Shown here: piece after piece, positions 50,387 through 62,780 of the stretch | Layout of the letters: the number at the start of each line of letters is the position of its first letter | Position numbering within the stretch: position 1 is the stretch's first letter | NCBI GenBank assembly: GCA_034620365.1 | Contig: JAQGEQ010000202.1 | Coordinates: 35,001-99,000 of the forward strand | Reading direction: 5' to 3' | DNA length: 64,000 nt | Origin: Pegea sp. RAD2-039 | Taxonomy: Eukaryota; Chordata; Thaliacea; Salpida; Salpidae | The notes under the pieces: generated by a model | What the model saw: the letters and a program-made list of their open reading frames with translations, nothing else | The model's database searches: none | Told to the model about the DNA's origin: nothing | Made by a program: the position numbers and the translations under genes

Positions 50387-53300
50387 CGTCCTAGAAACAG
50401 GAAGACAAAACTGGAAAAATTTAAAGATGTTATTTTAAATCAACCAGAAGTTTTTGTTAATTGTTAATAAATTTTATGTTAAAGTAAAAATATTTAAGAA
50501 AACTTTTATTTTTTTTAGCTACTATAGTATATTTTTTGATAAATTATTATTTTTTAAATCTTGGAAATGAGTAAACTTTATTACATTTAAATTTGTTTTT
50601 TAAATAGTTTTGTAATTTCAAATAAAGTTCTATACAACTGGTAATTAGTAAACATTTTTCTTTTAAGTAATTAAATTATATATTTCGCAACCATTTAATT
50701 AGTTCAATTCTAAAATTTTGCCGGAGAAAATGTTCTATTCAATTACTGGAAAAGAAATTTTTATTCAATGATTCAGTTTCTATGAAAAATACAATTTGAA
50801 ATATTTAGTTTGATAAAACCATTAAACAAGTTTTAAACCAGATTATTAAAAACATTTTTCATTTTAACTCAGTACACATTGTAATCGAATGATTGGATAA
50901 GATTTATTTTTTTTAAATTTAAAAGTTTTAAGTAAACTTCTAAGTCACCTACTTTAGTATTTTGTTTTGAACATTTGAATATTTAATGCTTGAAAAAGGT
51001 TCTAAAGTTTAAAAAGGTAAATTTATAATGTCTTGAACTTTAAATAATAGAAATTTATTGAAAACTGATAGCATTAAGTCACTGAACCATATACAAATAT
51101 TCAAATTTGAACATTTAGATAAAACAAACTTTATTAGATTATTATTCAATTTTATTTGTACAATAAGTTACTCAAAAACGTAACTTAATAAACTAGTTAA
51201 AAACCAACAAAAAAGCTTAATAATACCTACAGTTTTAATTTAAGGGTTTTTTTGTGTTTCTAGCTTATTTATAAAAACAAAGGAATTATAGTTTTTGTAT
51301 TCTAATGATTATAACAATTCAAAATATATCGTAATCATTATAGTTTCTTTAAATATTGCTTTTAGTCAAAACTTCTAATAAAATAATTTCACAAAAACCA
51401 TCTTCTAAAGTTTTAAAAAGCAAATTTTAATAATAAATTTACAAGATACTGAATATACTTAAAATTTCGATTAAACCTTTAATTACCTGAAATTCAAGAA
51501 AATTACCAACAGGTCTTTTCAAAATACTTGAAGTTTACAAAGAACAATACTTCTATTTACTACTAACACTAAAATGAAGAGTAGTTATCATACAGTAAGC
51601 TCTTATATATGTTCCGCGTTATTGAGCAGCAGAATTTATTGGGCAGATTTCTCCTTATATGTAATGTTGACAATTACTATACAATACAAAATTCCGAATA
51701 ATCTAGGAATAAATTTTTTGATAAATTTAAACTGTCATAAAAGTTTTTTTGTGGAAAAATTGAAGTTCTAATAATTAGATAAATTATGTAGTTTAGCTGA
51801 AATGATGTTAATGACTGTTACATTTTTGGTTAAGGTGATATAGTTCAATTGTGACAGATACACTGCTTATTAATTAATAGTTTATAAAAACTCAATTTCT
51901 TATTTCCAAGTAGCATTAAATAGCTTTTATACCTCAACAGTATTCTCGTTTTTAAGTTCAAGCTGTTTTTAAGTTCAACTTTCTAAAAAAATGAAATATT
52001 TTATGAAAATGGTTTCACCAGTTTTTGCAATTTTTTTTAATTAATAAAAATATCTAAATTCATAGATAATAAATAAGATTGGATTAATATTATAGTTAAG
52101 TAATTGATAAAAAACAAGATTGAATGAAATATTACACTAATAATATTGATAGAATCTATTTAAAAAGTTTTGTAAACGTTGATCTACCTTTCACAAATTT
52201 AAAGAAAATAGAAGTTAATACGCGTTGAGATTTAGAGATAATTATTCTTACTTATACATTGAAAAAGCAATGTTTGTTTCTAAGTTTTAAATTTATTGTA
52301 AATCAATGACCATAGTAATAGCTTTGAAGATTATTTATGAATGATTATTCTGTAAATGATTTTTCCAAAACTTATTTTTTCATAAAAGTCTTATCTACTT
52401 ACAACTGGATAAATATAATTAATATATATTTATAATATAAATGAAGTTTTTTAAATATTACTGTAATTTAAAAGTTATATTTGATTTAAAAATATTTTTC
52501 TTAAATCATATTAAATTTGGAATGTTAAACTCTTGTAGATTGGTTTTTCCGGCTGATTAAGCAAGGATGAAGGATTTGAGTTGAAGTAACTGCTGCGTAA
52601 AAGAACCAGAAACGTAAAATGTTTACAATTCAAGGTTGGTTGTAGTTTGTGCTAATTTTTATGAATGAAAACAAATAAGAATAACTCTTATTCTTTGTTA
52701 TTTTGAACACATATTCTTTAATGTTATTTTTTTATCACCATTCAGTTTTATAAAAATTTAATTAACTCTCCACTCAAAAGCACAGCGTTTAATAAGACAT
52801 GTTTATTTATAAAACCAAATAATAGTTTAATTTAAAAATTAGTTTAAAAAAACTAAAACTTAAATAAACGTAAAAATTTAAAAAATATTTTTCTAAGTTT
52901 TCAGCTTGGTCGACTAATTTAAAAATATTTTGAAAATTTACTGATTGCTGAAAACAGCAAACCTAAATGCAGTAAAAAGAATATTTGAAAATTTTTTAAA
53001 ATAATCTTTTGTACTTATATCTTGTATAACCAAACAAACAAGCCTAATTACTAGATTGAAACTCATATATTCAATTTATTTAATAATTGTACAACAACCT
53101 TAAACTTTTTGTATTTTAAAAAGTTTGTAAAATCTGAAATCCACAACAAGTTATTGCCGCCAAAGGCTTCTGAGTTTTCTGAGAATGAGTCTAGCCCTTT
53201 GAAAGAATGTTTTCTTTACCAATAGGGATGTACCAAGATGAACTTGATCGGTAGTTTCAATTAGAAATGTTTTTTGAAAAAGATTTTCGAATTTATTTCA

Positions 53301-53657
53301 AATTTTATTAATTTGTTTTTCTGGATAAGTTTCAAAAAATTTAGAAAAAATTTTACTTGAATTTTTTTCCATGTTTTGTTTCTTCATTGAACAAATTTTT
53401 TTATCTCATAAATTTAAATTCTTTTTTATCAAGTACTTTTTAGTATTTATTCATTCAATCGTTAAATAGATTAAAGAAATACTTTTTTTTTTGGTTTCTT
53501 TTCAATTTTTTTTACATAATTCTTGAAATTTCACAGAATTTATTGCTATTTTTCAGATATTAAATTACTTTTTATTGCTTTTACCATCATCTTTTTTTAT
53601 GTAAACCATTTTACATTTCTAAACAACAAAAACTAAAAAAAAATTAAAAAAAAATTT
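50387..53657. other. 3.3-kb intergenic region
   Basis: AT-rich spacer between the plakin gene and the 3' end of SHQ1. Only short chance-level ORFs are present (for example 51574-51771, plus), none with recognisable protein features. Confidence 0.5.
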
Positions 53658-55991
53658 CTACAATTTAAGTTCCTCAACTTTCGCAGCACACATGTCAACA
53701 TCATCTACATCTTCTTCATCCGAAGACTCTATTTGTAAAAGAGCACTCGCTTCAATCGCGCTTAATCCAAGATTAAGATCGTAACGATGAATATTTGTAT
53801 CTTTGACTTTTTGGGCAAGTTGTTTAAGGAGGTCGTCAGAAACATCCGGTTTCTGCATCCAGACACAATAATCATCGATATACAAGCGGTTTAAAAGATA
53901 GTAGGGAGCTTGATCCGCAAATTCAAAGATCTTTCGGACACTCAGAAGACATCTTAGAGTAGTTTTAACTCCAAGTTTGAGGATCTTATTTACATCACTC
54001 CAAGCCATTTCGCCCAATTCGTAATTTCTAAGAAATTAAATTCAAAATTTTGATTTAAAAAAAAAATGAAGGAAATACCGAAAGAGAGGATAAGTGAGAA
54101 GTCTTCGAAAGCACGCGCGGAAAACAGATGTGACGTCATCAAAGGAGCAACAGTTCGATAAGATTGGAGACAACTTCTGAATGTTCCAAGCTGATTCTAC
54201 ACAGGAGTCTCCTTCAGTGAATCGAAGATCGTAGACATATGCAAATAAGATGCTGACGAGTCCTGAGATCAGAGATTCATGTTTAAAGATCTGCAGCTTT
54301 TGAGGAGTTATTTAAAACAATAAATTGATAACATCCACGCTACTAGGTAAACACTTTACTGCACTCTAGTGGGCATTTATCAACAGGTGGAATATTGGTC
54401 GTGAACTTTTTACATTCTAAGGTGCTAAATTGACTGAAATTCTTTTTTAATTAAAATTTTTTGCTTTAGATGAAGTTTAAACTAAGATGGTTGGTAACAC
54501 AAAATGCTTTCATGACGTCATGCTTTAGAAGGCTTTTTTAGAACACACCTTCACGCTAGGTGCTAGTAGCAAACGAATCCTTAAAATAAATCAAAATATT
54601 CAAACAAATTGTCTTTTTGTTAATTTGTTGTTTAAGGTGAGGTTTGATACAAACTTGTTTTAGATGCTGTGAACGTTTTTATGATGTTGAAAGACAATTT
54701 ACTAGCTTAAAAGATTAGTTGTAAAATATTACGTGATTACTAGATTCAGAGATCTTGAAGGTTTTAATTATAAGTCAAACTAACCATAAATGGGTCAGAG
54801 ACGTGATTAAACCTAAAGAAGGTCTTTGTAAAACATCTTGTAGAAAAGCTAGATCAGTAAAGACACATTCGATGAAGAAAGGATACAACAAAAAGAAAAA
54901 AACTCATAAAATAGAAGTTTGGAAGTATTAGAAAGCAATCATCAACTTTAAAGAAGTCAAAATGTGAAAAAAATAAAATATTTTTAATTTAAAAGATTCG
55001 TTTTTGAGATGAACTTTTTATATTTCTTGAATTTACAAATCAACCAACCCATCAAGACGGAGTTCTTCTCAGACTCTTTCAGCAAATAATCCTTGTTTTT
55101 CAGACTTAGAAAAATTGATCTTTCTTCTTCAGTAAATTGAAAGTCATCAGAAGAAAGCTTTTTTCTCCACCAAGGTTGAAAATCTTTCATATATTGGAAA
55201 TCTTCATCAGAACACCAATCATTTCTGTAAAACACAAAGTTTCAAAATTTGTCAAAATGGAATCAAAATTTACAAATAATGTGAAAAATCAAAATGATCA
55301 ACTTCAGTAAGTTCCATTTCAGTGATTCGATCCATATTTGTCAATTGATCCACATTTTTCAAGCTCAAAATATCAGCATCCGAGCTCTAAAAGGAATCTT
55401 AAAATCTCACAGATGAAAGATGATAAAGTCTCAGAGCTACCGATTTTGGGAAGACATCAGATTTTTGATTAGCAAATCCATATCCGTATATGTTTGATAA
55501 TTCCTTCAATTCGACTTCATCTGTTTCACCATTGGTTGATTCTGGTTAATAAAATAATAGTCATTAAAAAATGTAAATTATTTATAGAAGTAAATTACCG
55601 GAAAGAACTTCAATTTTTGGTATTTTTACTTCTGGTTGTTTTGAACTTAAAAGATTTGTTAGAAAATCTAAACCAGTGAAAAATTCATCTTTAGTTTCTT
55701 TCAAGATAGTGAGCTCATAATTCCCATGATCTACATCAAATGAGCAAGATGAACCTTCATCTAAAATCCTTTGCTGGAATGTTAATCTGAATAAAAAATA
55801 AATTTAAGTTTAAAAGAAATAAAATCTTTGAAAATTAAATGAATTTACTTCAAAAGATAAGGTTTGGAATAAAAGTTTAAATCAAAGCCATCGATATGTA
55901 TGTCTACATCTGCAACTTTTGTATAAGGAGCATGGATTGTACAAAACAAATATTTTTCATTTTGTTTCAGTTTAAACTCAGGTACAATCAT
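53658..55991 (-). CDS. SHQ1: SHQ1, H/ACA ribonucleoprotein assembly chaperone
   Basis: Chaperone that holds dyskerin/NAP57 before H/ACA snoRNP assembly, acting as an RNA mimic. Seven exons (55991-55849, 55786-55599, 55541-55441, 55386-55274, 55224-55049, 54262-54079, 54027-53658) join in frame to 424 residues. The N-terminal CS/p23-like domain starts MIVPEFKLKQNEKYLFC and carries HAPYTKVADVDIHIDG, FNLYSKPYLLKLTF and FFTGLDFLTNLL. NIYGYGFAN opens the SHQ1 domain, with DFQPWWRKKLSSDDFQFTEE, KDYLLKESEKN, FAYVYDLRFTEGD, VESAWNIQKLSP, YPLFRNYELG, LLSVRKIFEFADQAPYYLLN and LYIDDYCVWMQK, all in human order. It ends after an acidic DEEDVDDVD, shorter than human SHQ1 (577), which has a longer acidic tail. 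The start is the first ATG and fits the family N-terminus. Confidence 0.96.
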
Positions 55992-58900
55992 TTTCTTTAT
56001 TTGTTAAAAAGTTGAGAAAGTTAAAAATAAAATCTAAAAAATAAGATTTTCTAAAGTTTTTATGAAAAATTAAAAGTTAAAAACAACTTTTTTTACATTT
56101 TTAAAAATTTATCTTCAATTACAAAAGCTAAACAATTAGATTGAATTTTAATAAACAAAAAATATTCTAATTAATAAGATAATAAGCAAAAAAAATGTTT
56201 ATGAACTTCAAAAAACAAATAATTAAGTTTGAAAACTTGTAATTTAAATTTGAGGTCAGAATAAAAATTCTACAAGAAATGATTAGAGATATTTTAAATT
56301 TTTATATTTGAAAGTATAAATATTTAATAATAATAATTATAGTTGATATGAGATAATATTAAGTTTAAAAATTAAAAACGAATAATCAAAAATAGATTAT
56401 AAAATAAAATATTAAAATCAGTTATATAAAAGATTTTAGAACATTAGTGAATCAGGAGAATAAACATAAACTTTTTTATAACATTTATCAAAATTATTTA
56501 AATTTTTTGTATAAAATCATAAAAATAATGATTTTTAATATAAGTTAAAATACAATTTAATGAAAATAGTTAGAAATCAAAATTATATTTCTTAAATATT
56601 AAATAAGTAATTTATATTAGCACCACAAAATGTAACAAGACATTTTTTTAAATTTACTATAAAAGCTATTGACTTTAATAAAATGTATTTTTAAATACCT
56701 ATTACATATAGTTTACAAAAATTACAATTTTATTTGTCTTAAAAATTAGAACTATGTATATAAATTGACCAGTTTATTTTTCTAAAACAGAAAAAGTTAC
56801 CATTCCTCTAACATTGACTATTTCTCATGCCACAAAATCAATTACAGTTTTTCAACTTGAATTTAATAAAGTTGGATGTAGCACGAGCTCAAATAAAACG
56901 GGGAATACCCGTAAGAAAGAAATGTTTATAATAAACTATCAGTGAAAATATTTGAACAGAAGCATCTTTCAATTTTTATACTTGATTTCTTTTATACTTG
57001 GAGCGTTTTTTAGATAATTTTCTATCGAAAAATTGATATAAAAACTTATACTTGAATTGCTTACTTCTCATTTAAGCTTTTAAAAATTAAAGAAAACTTG
57101 TCTTAAAAACTATCTTCAATGTTAAGCTTTAATTTGGTTCAAAAGTATGGCAAAAAGTGCTTTAAAATAATCTTTTAATCTTTGGTCGCAAAATTTCAAT
57201 AAAATAAGTATCACCATCTTTTTAAATTCTTGATTCAATTAAACAGTGTCTTATTAAAAAAATGAAATAGGGAAAAAAATCATGAGCAGTTTTGATTTTT
57301 TTAATTTATAAAAAAACTAACGAATAATCTCGTGTTCTTCGTTAATTTCAGCCAACAAATATTTTGTAAATACTTCTTAGAACTATTTTATGTATAAATT
57401 CATATTTATGGTAAATTAATATAAAAAAACTATTAAACAGATATTCATTTATCTTTGTTAAATTATTTCAAATTAAGGTCATGAAAAGGTCACCAATCAT
57501 GAAAAGGTGATATTTTGTTGAAAGTAGCTAAAAAATATTATTTTACTCTAATTTCATCTAAATTATAACTGATATACTTCACTATCAGCTTTCAACTTTC
57601 ATTTATAGATTTTTACAATTGTTCAACTCTTGTAGCTTCAAGTGGCTTTTCATTTTTCACTTCAGAATTATACAAAGTTTTTTTATAACATTTTCAAGCT
57701 AGTAGCTGAAATTTTTTTATGGGGTACTTTGAAAAAACTTTGTGCTGGTTAAACAGTGAGAATTTTACCAGTTTAGTCCTGATTTTTATTCTAACATTTG
57801 CCCTGTAGTAAGCTAAAGAAAAAGCATAAATATGTATAATGATAAAGTTATATGATAAACTTTTCTTTAGTTTTGGTTACTTTTAGAACTATCTCTTTAA
57901 ACTTTAAGAGCAGTTTTTAAGTTTCAAAGGTAATTCAGTGCCTCAGATTTTTTACTGTAAAAAAGGTAGAAAAGTACTTTACCTTTATGGGCAGCAAATA
58001 CTCTTATAATTTCCTAAAAATAAAATTATTTTATTGTGAAAATTCAAACTGATTTTTGAACTGAAGATTAAGTCAAATCGAAAACTATTGAAGAGCTTGA
58101 GAAAGCTTCTTAAGATGCTGGTGAGTTAATCAGCTGTTATATCGATTTTTTATTTTAATTATTTTACTGAAAAGAAGTTTACATCTATATGACAAAGTAA
58201 ATTCGCGATCCTTTGAGTATTTTCTCTCAAGTTAAAATATTTTTATCAAGAACTAAACTGTAAAAGATTAGCAGAAATTGTCCTTCAAAATCTTGTTCCA
58301 GTCCAAAATATAACTGAATCTGTAACAATTTCAACTGAATAAGATGAGAAACTGCAGATGATTCTACTATCATATCATTTACACACAATAAGGTGTTATA
58401 GGGTTTACAACTACTTTAAATATCATTAAATATAATAACTTAGCTATTAAAGTAACTTAAGTATATGTAAAAATCTATAAAAAGGACTTTTTTGTTTGAA
58501 GTTTTGTTTCTATACTGAGTTTTAAAGCTTGAAATGTTTGCCCAAAAAAATTAAATGTTGTTTTGAGCGGAAGACACTTGTTAACCTTGTTGATGTTTTA
58601 GTTTAAAATTAGTTTCCTTATATTGCATCAAGTGTTATGCTGCAACAAAATCATATTTTATTTGTACAAAAAACTTACTTTTATATTATTTAGTTGAAAA
58701 TCCGATAATGTTGAATTAAAAAAAGTTTTAAAAATGTTTGTTTCAATTTCAACTTAAAAACTAAATTTCGCAGAATTTTAATGTTTTGTTGACAGTCACA
58801 AGTTTGTTGTCACAGCATAAATATAAAAAGTTTACTATAAAATAATTTCTTAAAACACTTGAAAATCGATTACTTAAACAACAATTTTATTGCCTTCAAA

Positions 58901-59667
58901 AGGTGATTGTCTTGCGAGAAGAAAGTATTTTATTTGTTGTAAAATTTTCTAGTTGATTTAACTTTAAAACTATTTTACAAATACTTCAGAAACTTTAAAC
59001 ACTTTATAGAAATAATAAATAAAATTTGCTTATGATAACATTTGGGTTTTGTACATCTATAAGAGGCTATATTCAAATGTAAAAACAAATATAAGTGGAT
59101 TAAATCGGATTTTACTTAAATTTTTAATGTTTAAAAACTTTATCCTATAATAAAGATTGACTTAAAGTTCTAAACATTCAACTTGTTTGTTTATTGTTTA
59201 TTTTTGTAATACAAAACTGAACACAGAGAATTAAAAAAAAAAAACTTTAAAAGAAATGAACTTGAAATGAAAATGCATTTATTGTTTACAAAATTGATTT
59301 CGGGTCAAACATTCTAAGATTAAATAAACATAAAATTTATGTTTGTTTTGCTTGCGAGTCATAAAAAAAAAGTCAGTTAAGGCGTTCAAACTCTACAAAA
59401 CATTTTAAAAATCTCATACTTTATCAAAGAACACTTTGACGATAAGATATTTGGCGTATTTACTCAAGATCGCTTAGATAAAAGAAACAAAACACTTGTA
59501 GGAGGTAACAACAAGATAAACTATCATCTAGATTCAAATGCTGCAAAATATTGAAAGACAACCAAATCAATTTAAAAGCAATATCATCAAAAATTGCAAT
59601 TTCTGCATTTAGTAGAAAAAAATATATTCAAAAGAAGCAACTTGGAAAGAAATAGCAAAAGTTGTAA
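55992..59667. other. 3.7-kb intergenic region
   Basis: Very AT-rich, with homopolymer runs. No coding exon, array or RNA gene recognised. The left end should contain the SHQ1 promoter. Confidence 0.5.
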
Positions 59668-60879
59668 TTAGTTAAAAAGTTTGTTTTTTACTAAATCAGC
59701 ATAAAATATGGCTTCATTATTAGGATCATGAAACTGTTTAATTGATTCTTTTGCTTTTTTTACAAGAGAGCATCTATAATCTCTATCTTCAACTAATAAC
59801 ATGCAATGATTAAGAAACTGACGAGGAGTTCGAAACAATATCCCTGTTTTTTGTTGGGAGATAACTGCACTGTTTCCAGGTACATCACGAGCTAAAACAG
59901 GGACCCCAACCGTCATCGACTCCAGGATAGCTGAAGACATCCCTTCACTTAATGAGGTGTTGATCATTGCAAAGAAGAATCCGTTGATGAGGAAGTTAAG
60001 GAAGATATGAGGTTTTATAGCAGGGATAAACTGAATATAACTTCCATATTGATCTAATGTCCAAGATGTCAAGGTATCTTGGTTAGAAGAAGAGATTGAA
60101 GGAAAAGGGTCCAGTTTTGATATTTCCTTCATCATATCTCTTTGATAGGGTTGAAAATTGCCGCCAAAAACTTTAAAATTAGCTGTTTGGGATTTTTGAG
60201 AGCTTAAAATGTTATTAATTTTTGAAATAAAAGTTTGGTGATACTCTTCATCAAGAACAGGACCTACTATCAGTAATCTAACATCAATCTTCAGCTGTGA
60301 TCTTAGCTCTGTAAAGATATCCAACAAAAACATAGGATCCTTAACAGCACGGATGCTGCTAGGGAGAACAAAAACTAGGGGTTTAACAGATGGTTGTGTA
60401 GAAGGAAAATCAACTTTTTTAAACAAGTCATAATCAACAGCTTGAGGGTAAACAAAATTATTCCCTCTCGGGTGCAAAAAAACAGACTTCTCAAAAAGAT
60501 TTGATGTAAAACAAATATTGAATTGAGATCTATTTAAACAAGACTGTATAATATTTGATTTCAAATCATCTGTAAGATCTACATTTAAATCTGTTCCACC
60601 AAATATAACACCATATTTGAAATTAATCTCACAACTCTGACAACAAGTACAACATAAAAGTTTTCCACTTTTAACAGCATGAAGAATTAGGACACCAATT
60701 ATTTTATTTTCTGCCACATAATCATTTAATGAATGTAAAAAGCAATTTGTTTCTTCATAGAAATCTAGAGGACTACAAAATTCTACATAAATTTGAGCTT
60801 TTTTGAAGTGACTAAAAAGTCTTGTGACAGTTGTTCTATTTCCAGTAGAAACAGTTGTAGGAGATATAATAAGTAACAT
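59668..60879 (-). CDS. GLT1D1: GLT1D1, glycosyltransferase 1 domain-containing protein 1 (single exon)
   Basis: Family-4-type glycosyltransferase of unknown acceptor. One uninterrupted ORF of 403 residues from ATG 60879. N-terminal half: ISPTTVSTGNRTTVTRL matches the family start HTGNAVTAERV; then KYGVIFGGTDLNVD, a signature also in human GLT1D1 (FGVIFGGTDVNED), and FTSNLFEK. C-terminal GT1 half: RAVKDPMFLLDIF, VRLLIVGPVLDEEY, INTSLSEGMSSAILESMTVG and VPVLARDVPGNSAVI; the SEGMSSAILE segment holds the GT-B donor-binding Glu. About 45 residues between the VFGG and INTSLSEGM segments (around 60150-60000) are extra relative to human. It is longer than the human protein (about 346). All other recognised genes here are split, so the lack of introns is notable. 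No poly(A) scar seen. Confidence 0.93.
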   Translation of the reverse strand: MLLIISPTTVSTGNRTTVTRLFSHFKKAQIYVEFCSPLDFYEETNCFLHSLNDYVAENKIIGVLILHAVKSGKLLCCTCCQSCEINFKYGVIFGGTDLNVDLTDDLKSNIIQSCLNRSQFNICFTSNLFEKSVFLHPRGNNFVYPQAVDYDLFKKVDFPSTQPSVKPLVFVLPSSIRAVKDPMFLLDIFTELRSQLKIDVRLLIVGPVLDEEYHQTFISKINNILSSQKSQTANFKVFGGNFQPYQRDMMKEISKLDPFPSISSSNQDTLTSWTLDQYGSYIQFIPAIKPHIFLNFLINGFFFAMINTSLSEGMSSAILESMTVGVPVLARDVPGNSAVISQQKTGILFRTPRQFLNHCMLLVEDRDYRCSLVKKAKESIKQFHDPNNEAIFYADLVKNKLFN

Positions 60880-62780
60880 GACAAATTAATACAAAATTTT
60901 CTACTTAAAAAACATTGTTTTAGATATTTCATTTGCACTTGTTATGCCATGGCTAAAATCTGGTGAAAATCAACAGCAAAATCATGATAGAAACAAAAAA
61001 ATTAAAGGTTGTGTTTAATCATAAAAATATTCACATTTTTCTATCATTTAAATAATAGAAGTTTTCAAATTACTACTTCATAGATTTCATTTATTTATAT
61101 TTAGCTGAATACAAATCATAAAAACACCAAATTCTTGATTTTTATATAAAATATTCTCAACCATTTAGTTTTCAATCTACAAGTTTCATTAAATGATTTA
61201 TAAATAAACTATTTCATAAATAAATTTCTGAAAAAAATTCAATTAATTTATAAAGTTTAATTAATTTTAAAAGAAAGAAAAATGAAAAAAAATCTTGATA
61301 ATGTTTAGATAACAATTCTTTAAAACAAAAAAAATTTTATCCAAAAATGTGAATTTTGTTAAACTAATTTTAAAGTGATTATGCAAATTAAAGCAAAAAT
61401 AAGACGACTAAAATTTCATTTTTGACTGATTTTCTTGTTACGACACAATAAAACAGATTTTAAAAATGTATTTTATCAGAACAAGTTAAATCAATAAAAC
61501 AAAACTAAAGCATGTAATTGTGAAAAAGTAAATATTTGCTGGTAGAATTATTACTGAGTTTGTTTCGAAACTAAACCGGGAAACTCTAATTTGTAGTATT
61601 AAAATTTCTGTTTAGACAACTATTATGGTCAATTTATAAAAAGGCTTGGAGGACATTGAACAAAATTCTCTCTATTTTTATCTTCTTTTGGTCAAGTTAA
61701 GTTGCATTTTAAATGATTTTATTTATGTGTTTATCATTTTTTAGTGGTGCAATTTATTAATAAATTTATCATAAAAAATGAATCAATAAATTATTGAAAA
61801 GCATTTTTTTTAAGATTTAAGTCGAAATTGAAATAATTAACAATAATTCTTACAAAAACCATTAAAACTTCTATAGTACAGTGTTGAAGTCTGTTTTAAA
61901 ATTACAAAGTTTATTTTAAAACCCTTATATAAAATATGCATTATTGTTTTAGTAAAAGAGTAAATCGCATTTATTGCAAATCTGAAGTTTATTTTGTTGC
62001 TTTATGAAACTTTTATTTTGAAACATTTGGTTAGTTGTTTCTTTAAAAGTAATGCAAAAAGTAATTTTTAACAGCTGCCCAAACAAACATTCAATTAATC
62101 TGCTAATTGTTGATTCAAAGTAAACAAATTTTTGTTTGCTTTAATTTGTGATAATGATAACTTAAAAGTAAATAAACTTATAAATAACTGACTTTGTTCT
62201 GACTTTTGCGCAATGCTATTTTTTGTAATAAGATAGAAATTATTTTCTTATATTTTCTTTATAATTTTATCAATAGCCATTTGAATTTCTTAAAGAATTC
62301 TAAAAAAAGCTCCAAATTTATCAACTTTTAACATGACTTTAATTAATTAGATGATAAATCTTGCTCAGATTTTTTTAATTTTGAAAGATTTTTATTAGAA
62401 AATTATTTCTATTTAGAACAATTTTAGATTAATTTCTTAAAAAAATTAGTTTAACTTTAAAGGTTTAAGAAATAGACTTTCTCGAAAATATACTAAAGTA
62501 AAAAACTGATAAAATGAAAAAGTTTTTATTTTCTTCTATTCGAAAGCTCTATCACAAACACAAACTAAATGTACTAAAAAATTGATATTAAATAATATAT
62601 GAAGTAATCACGTAATAAATAATTTTGAAAAAAAAATTCAAGATTTCGTTACATAAAGTAAAAAATTTAACTTTAAAAATATCTCAGTTTAATTGTTACT
62701 CATTAAATAACACTTTTACTAAAAATATTAGATATAAATAAAATTAAAAGATATTGTGCTAAGTTGATATGCAAATTTTT
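60880..62780. other. 1.9-kb intergenic region
   Basis: AT-rich spacer between two minus-strand single-exon ORFs; nothing recognised. Confidence 0.5.
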
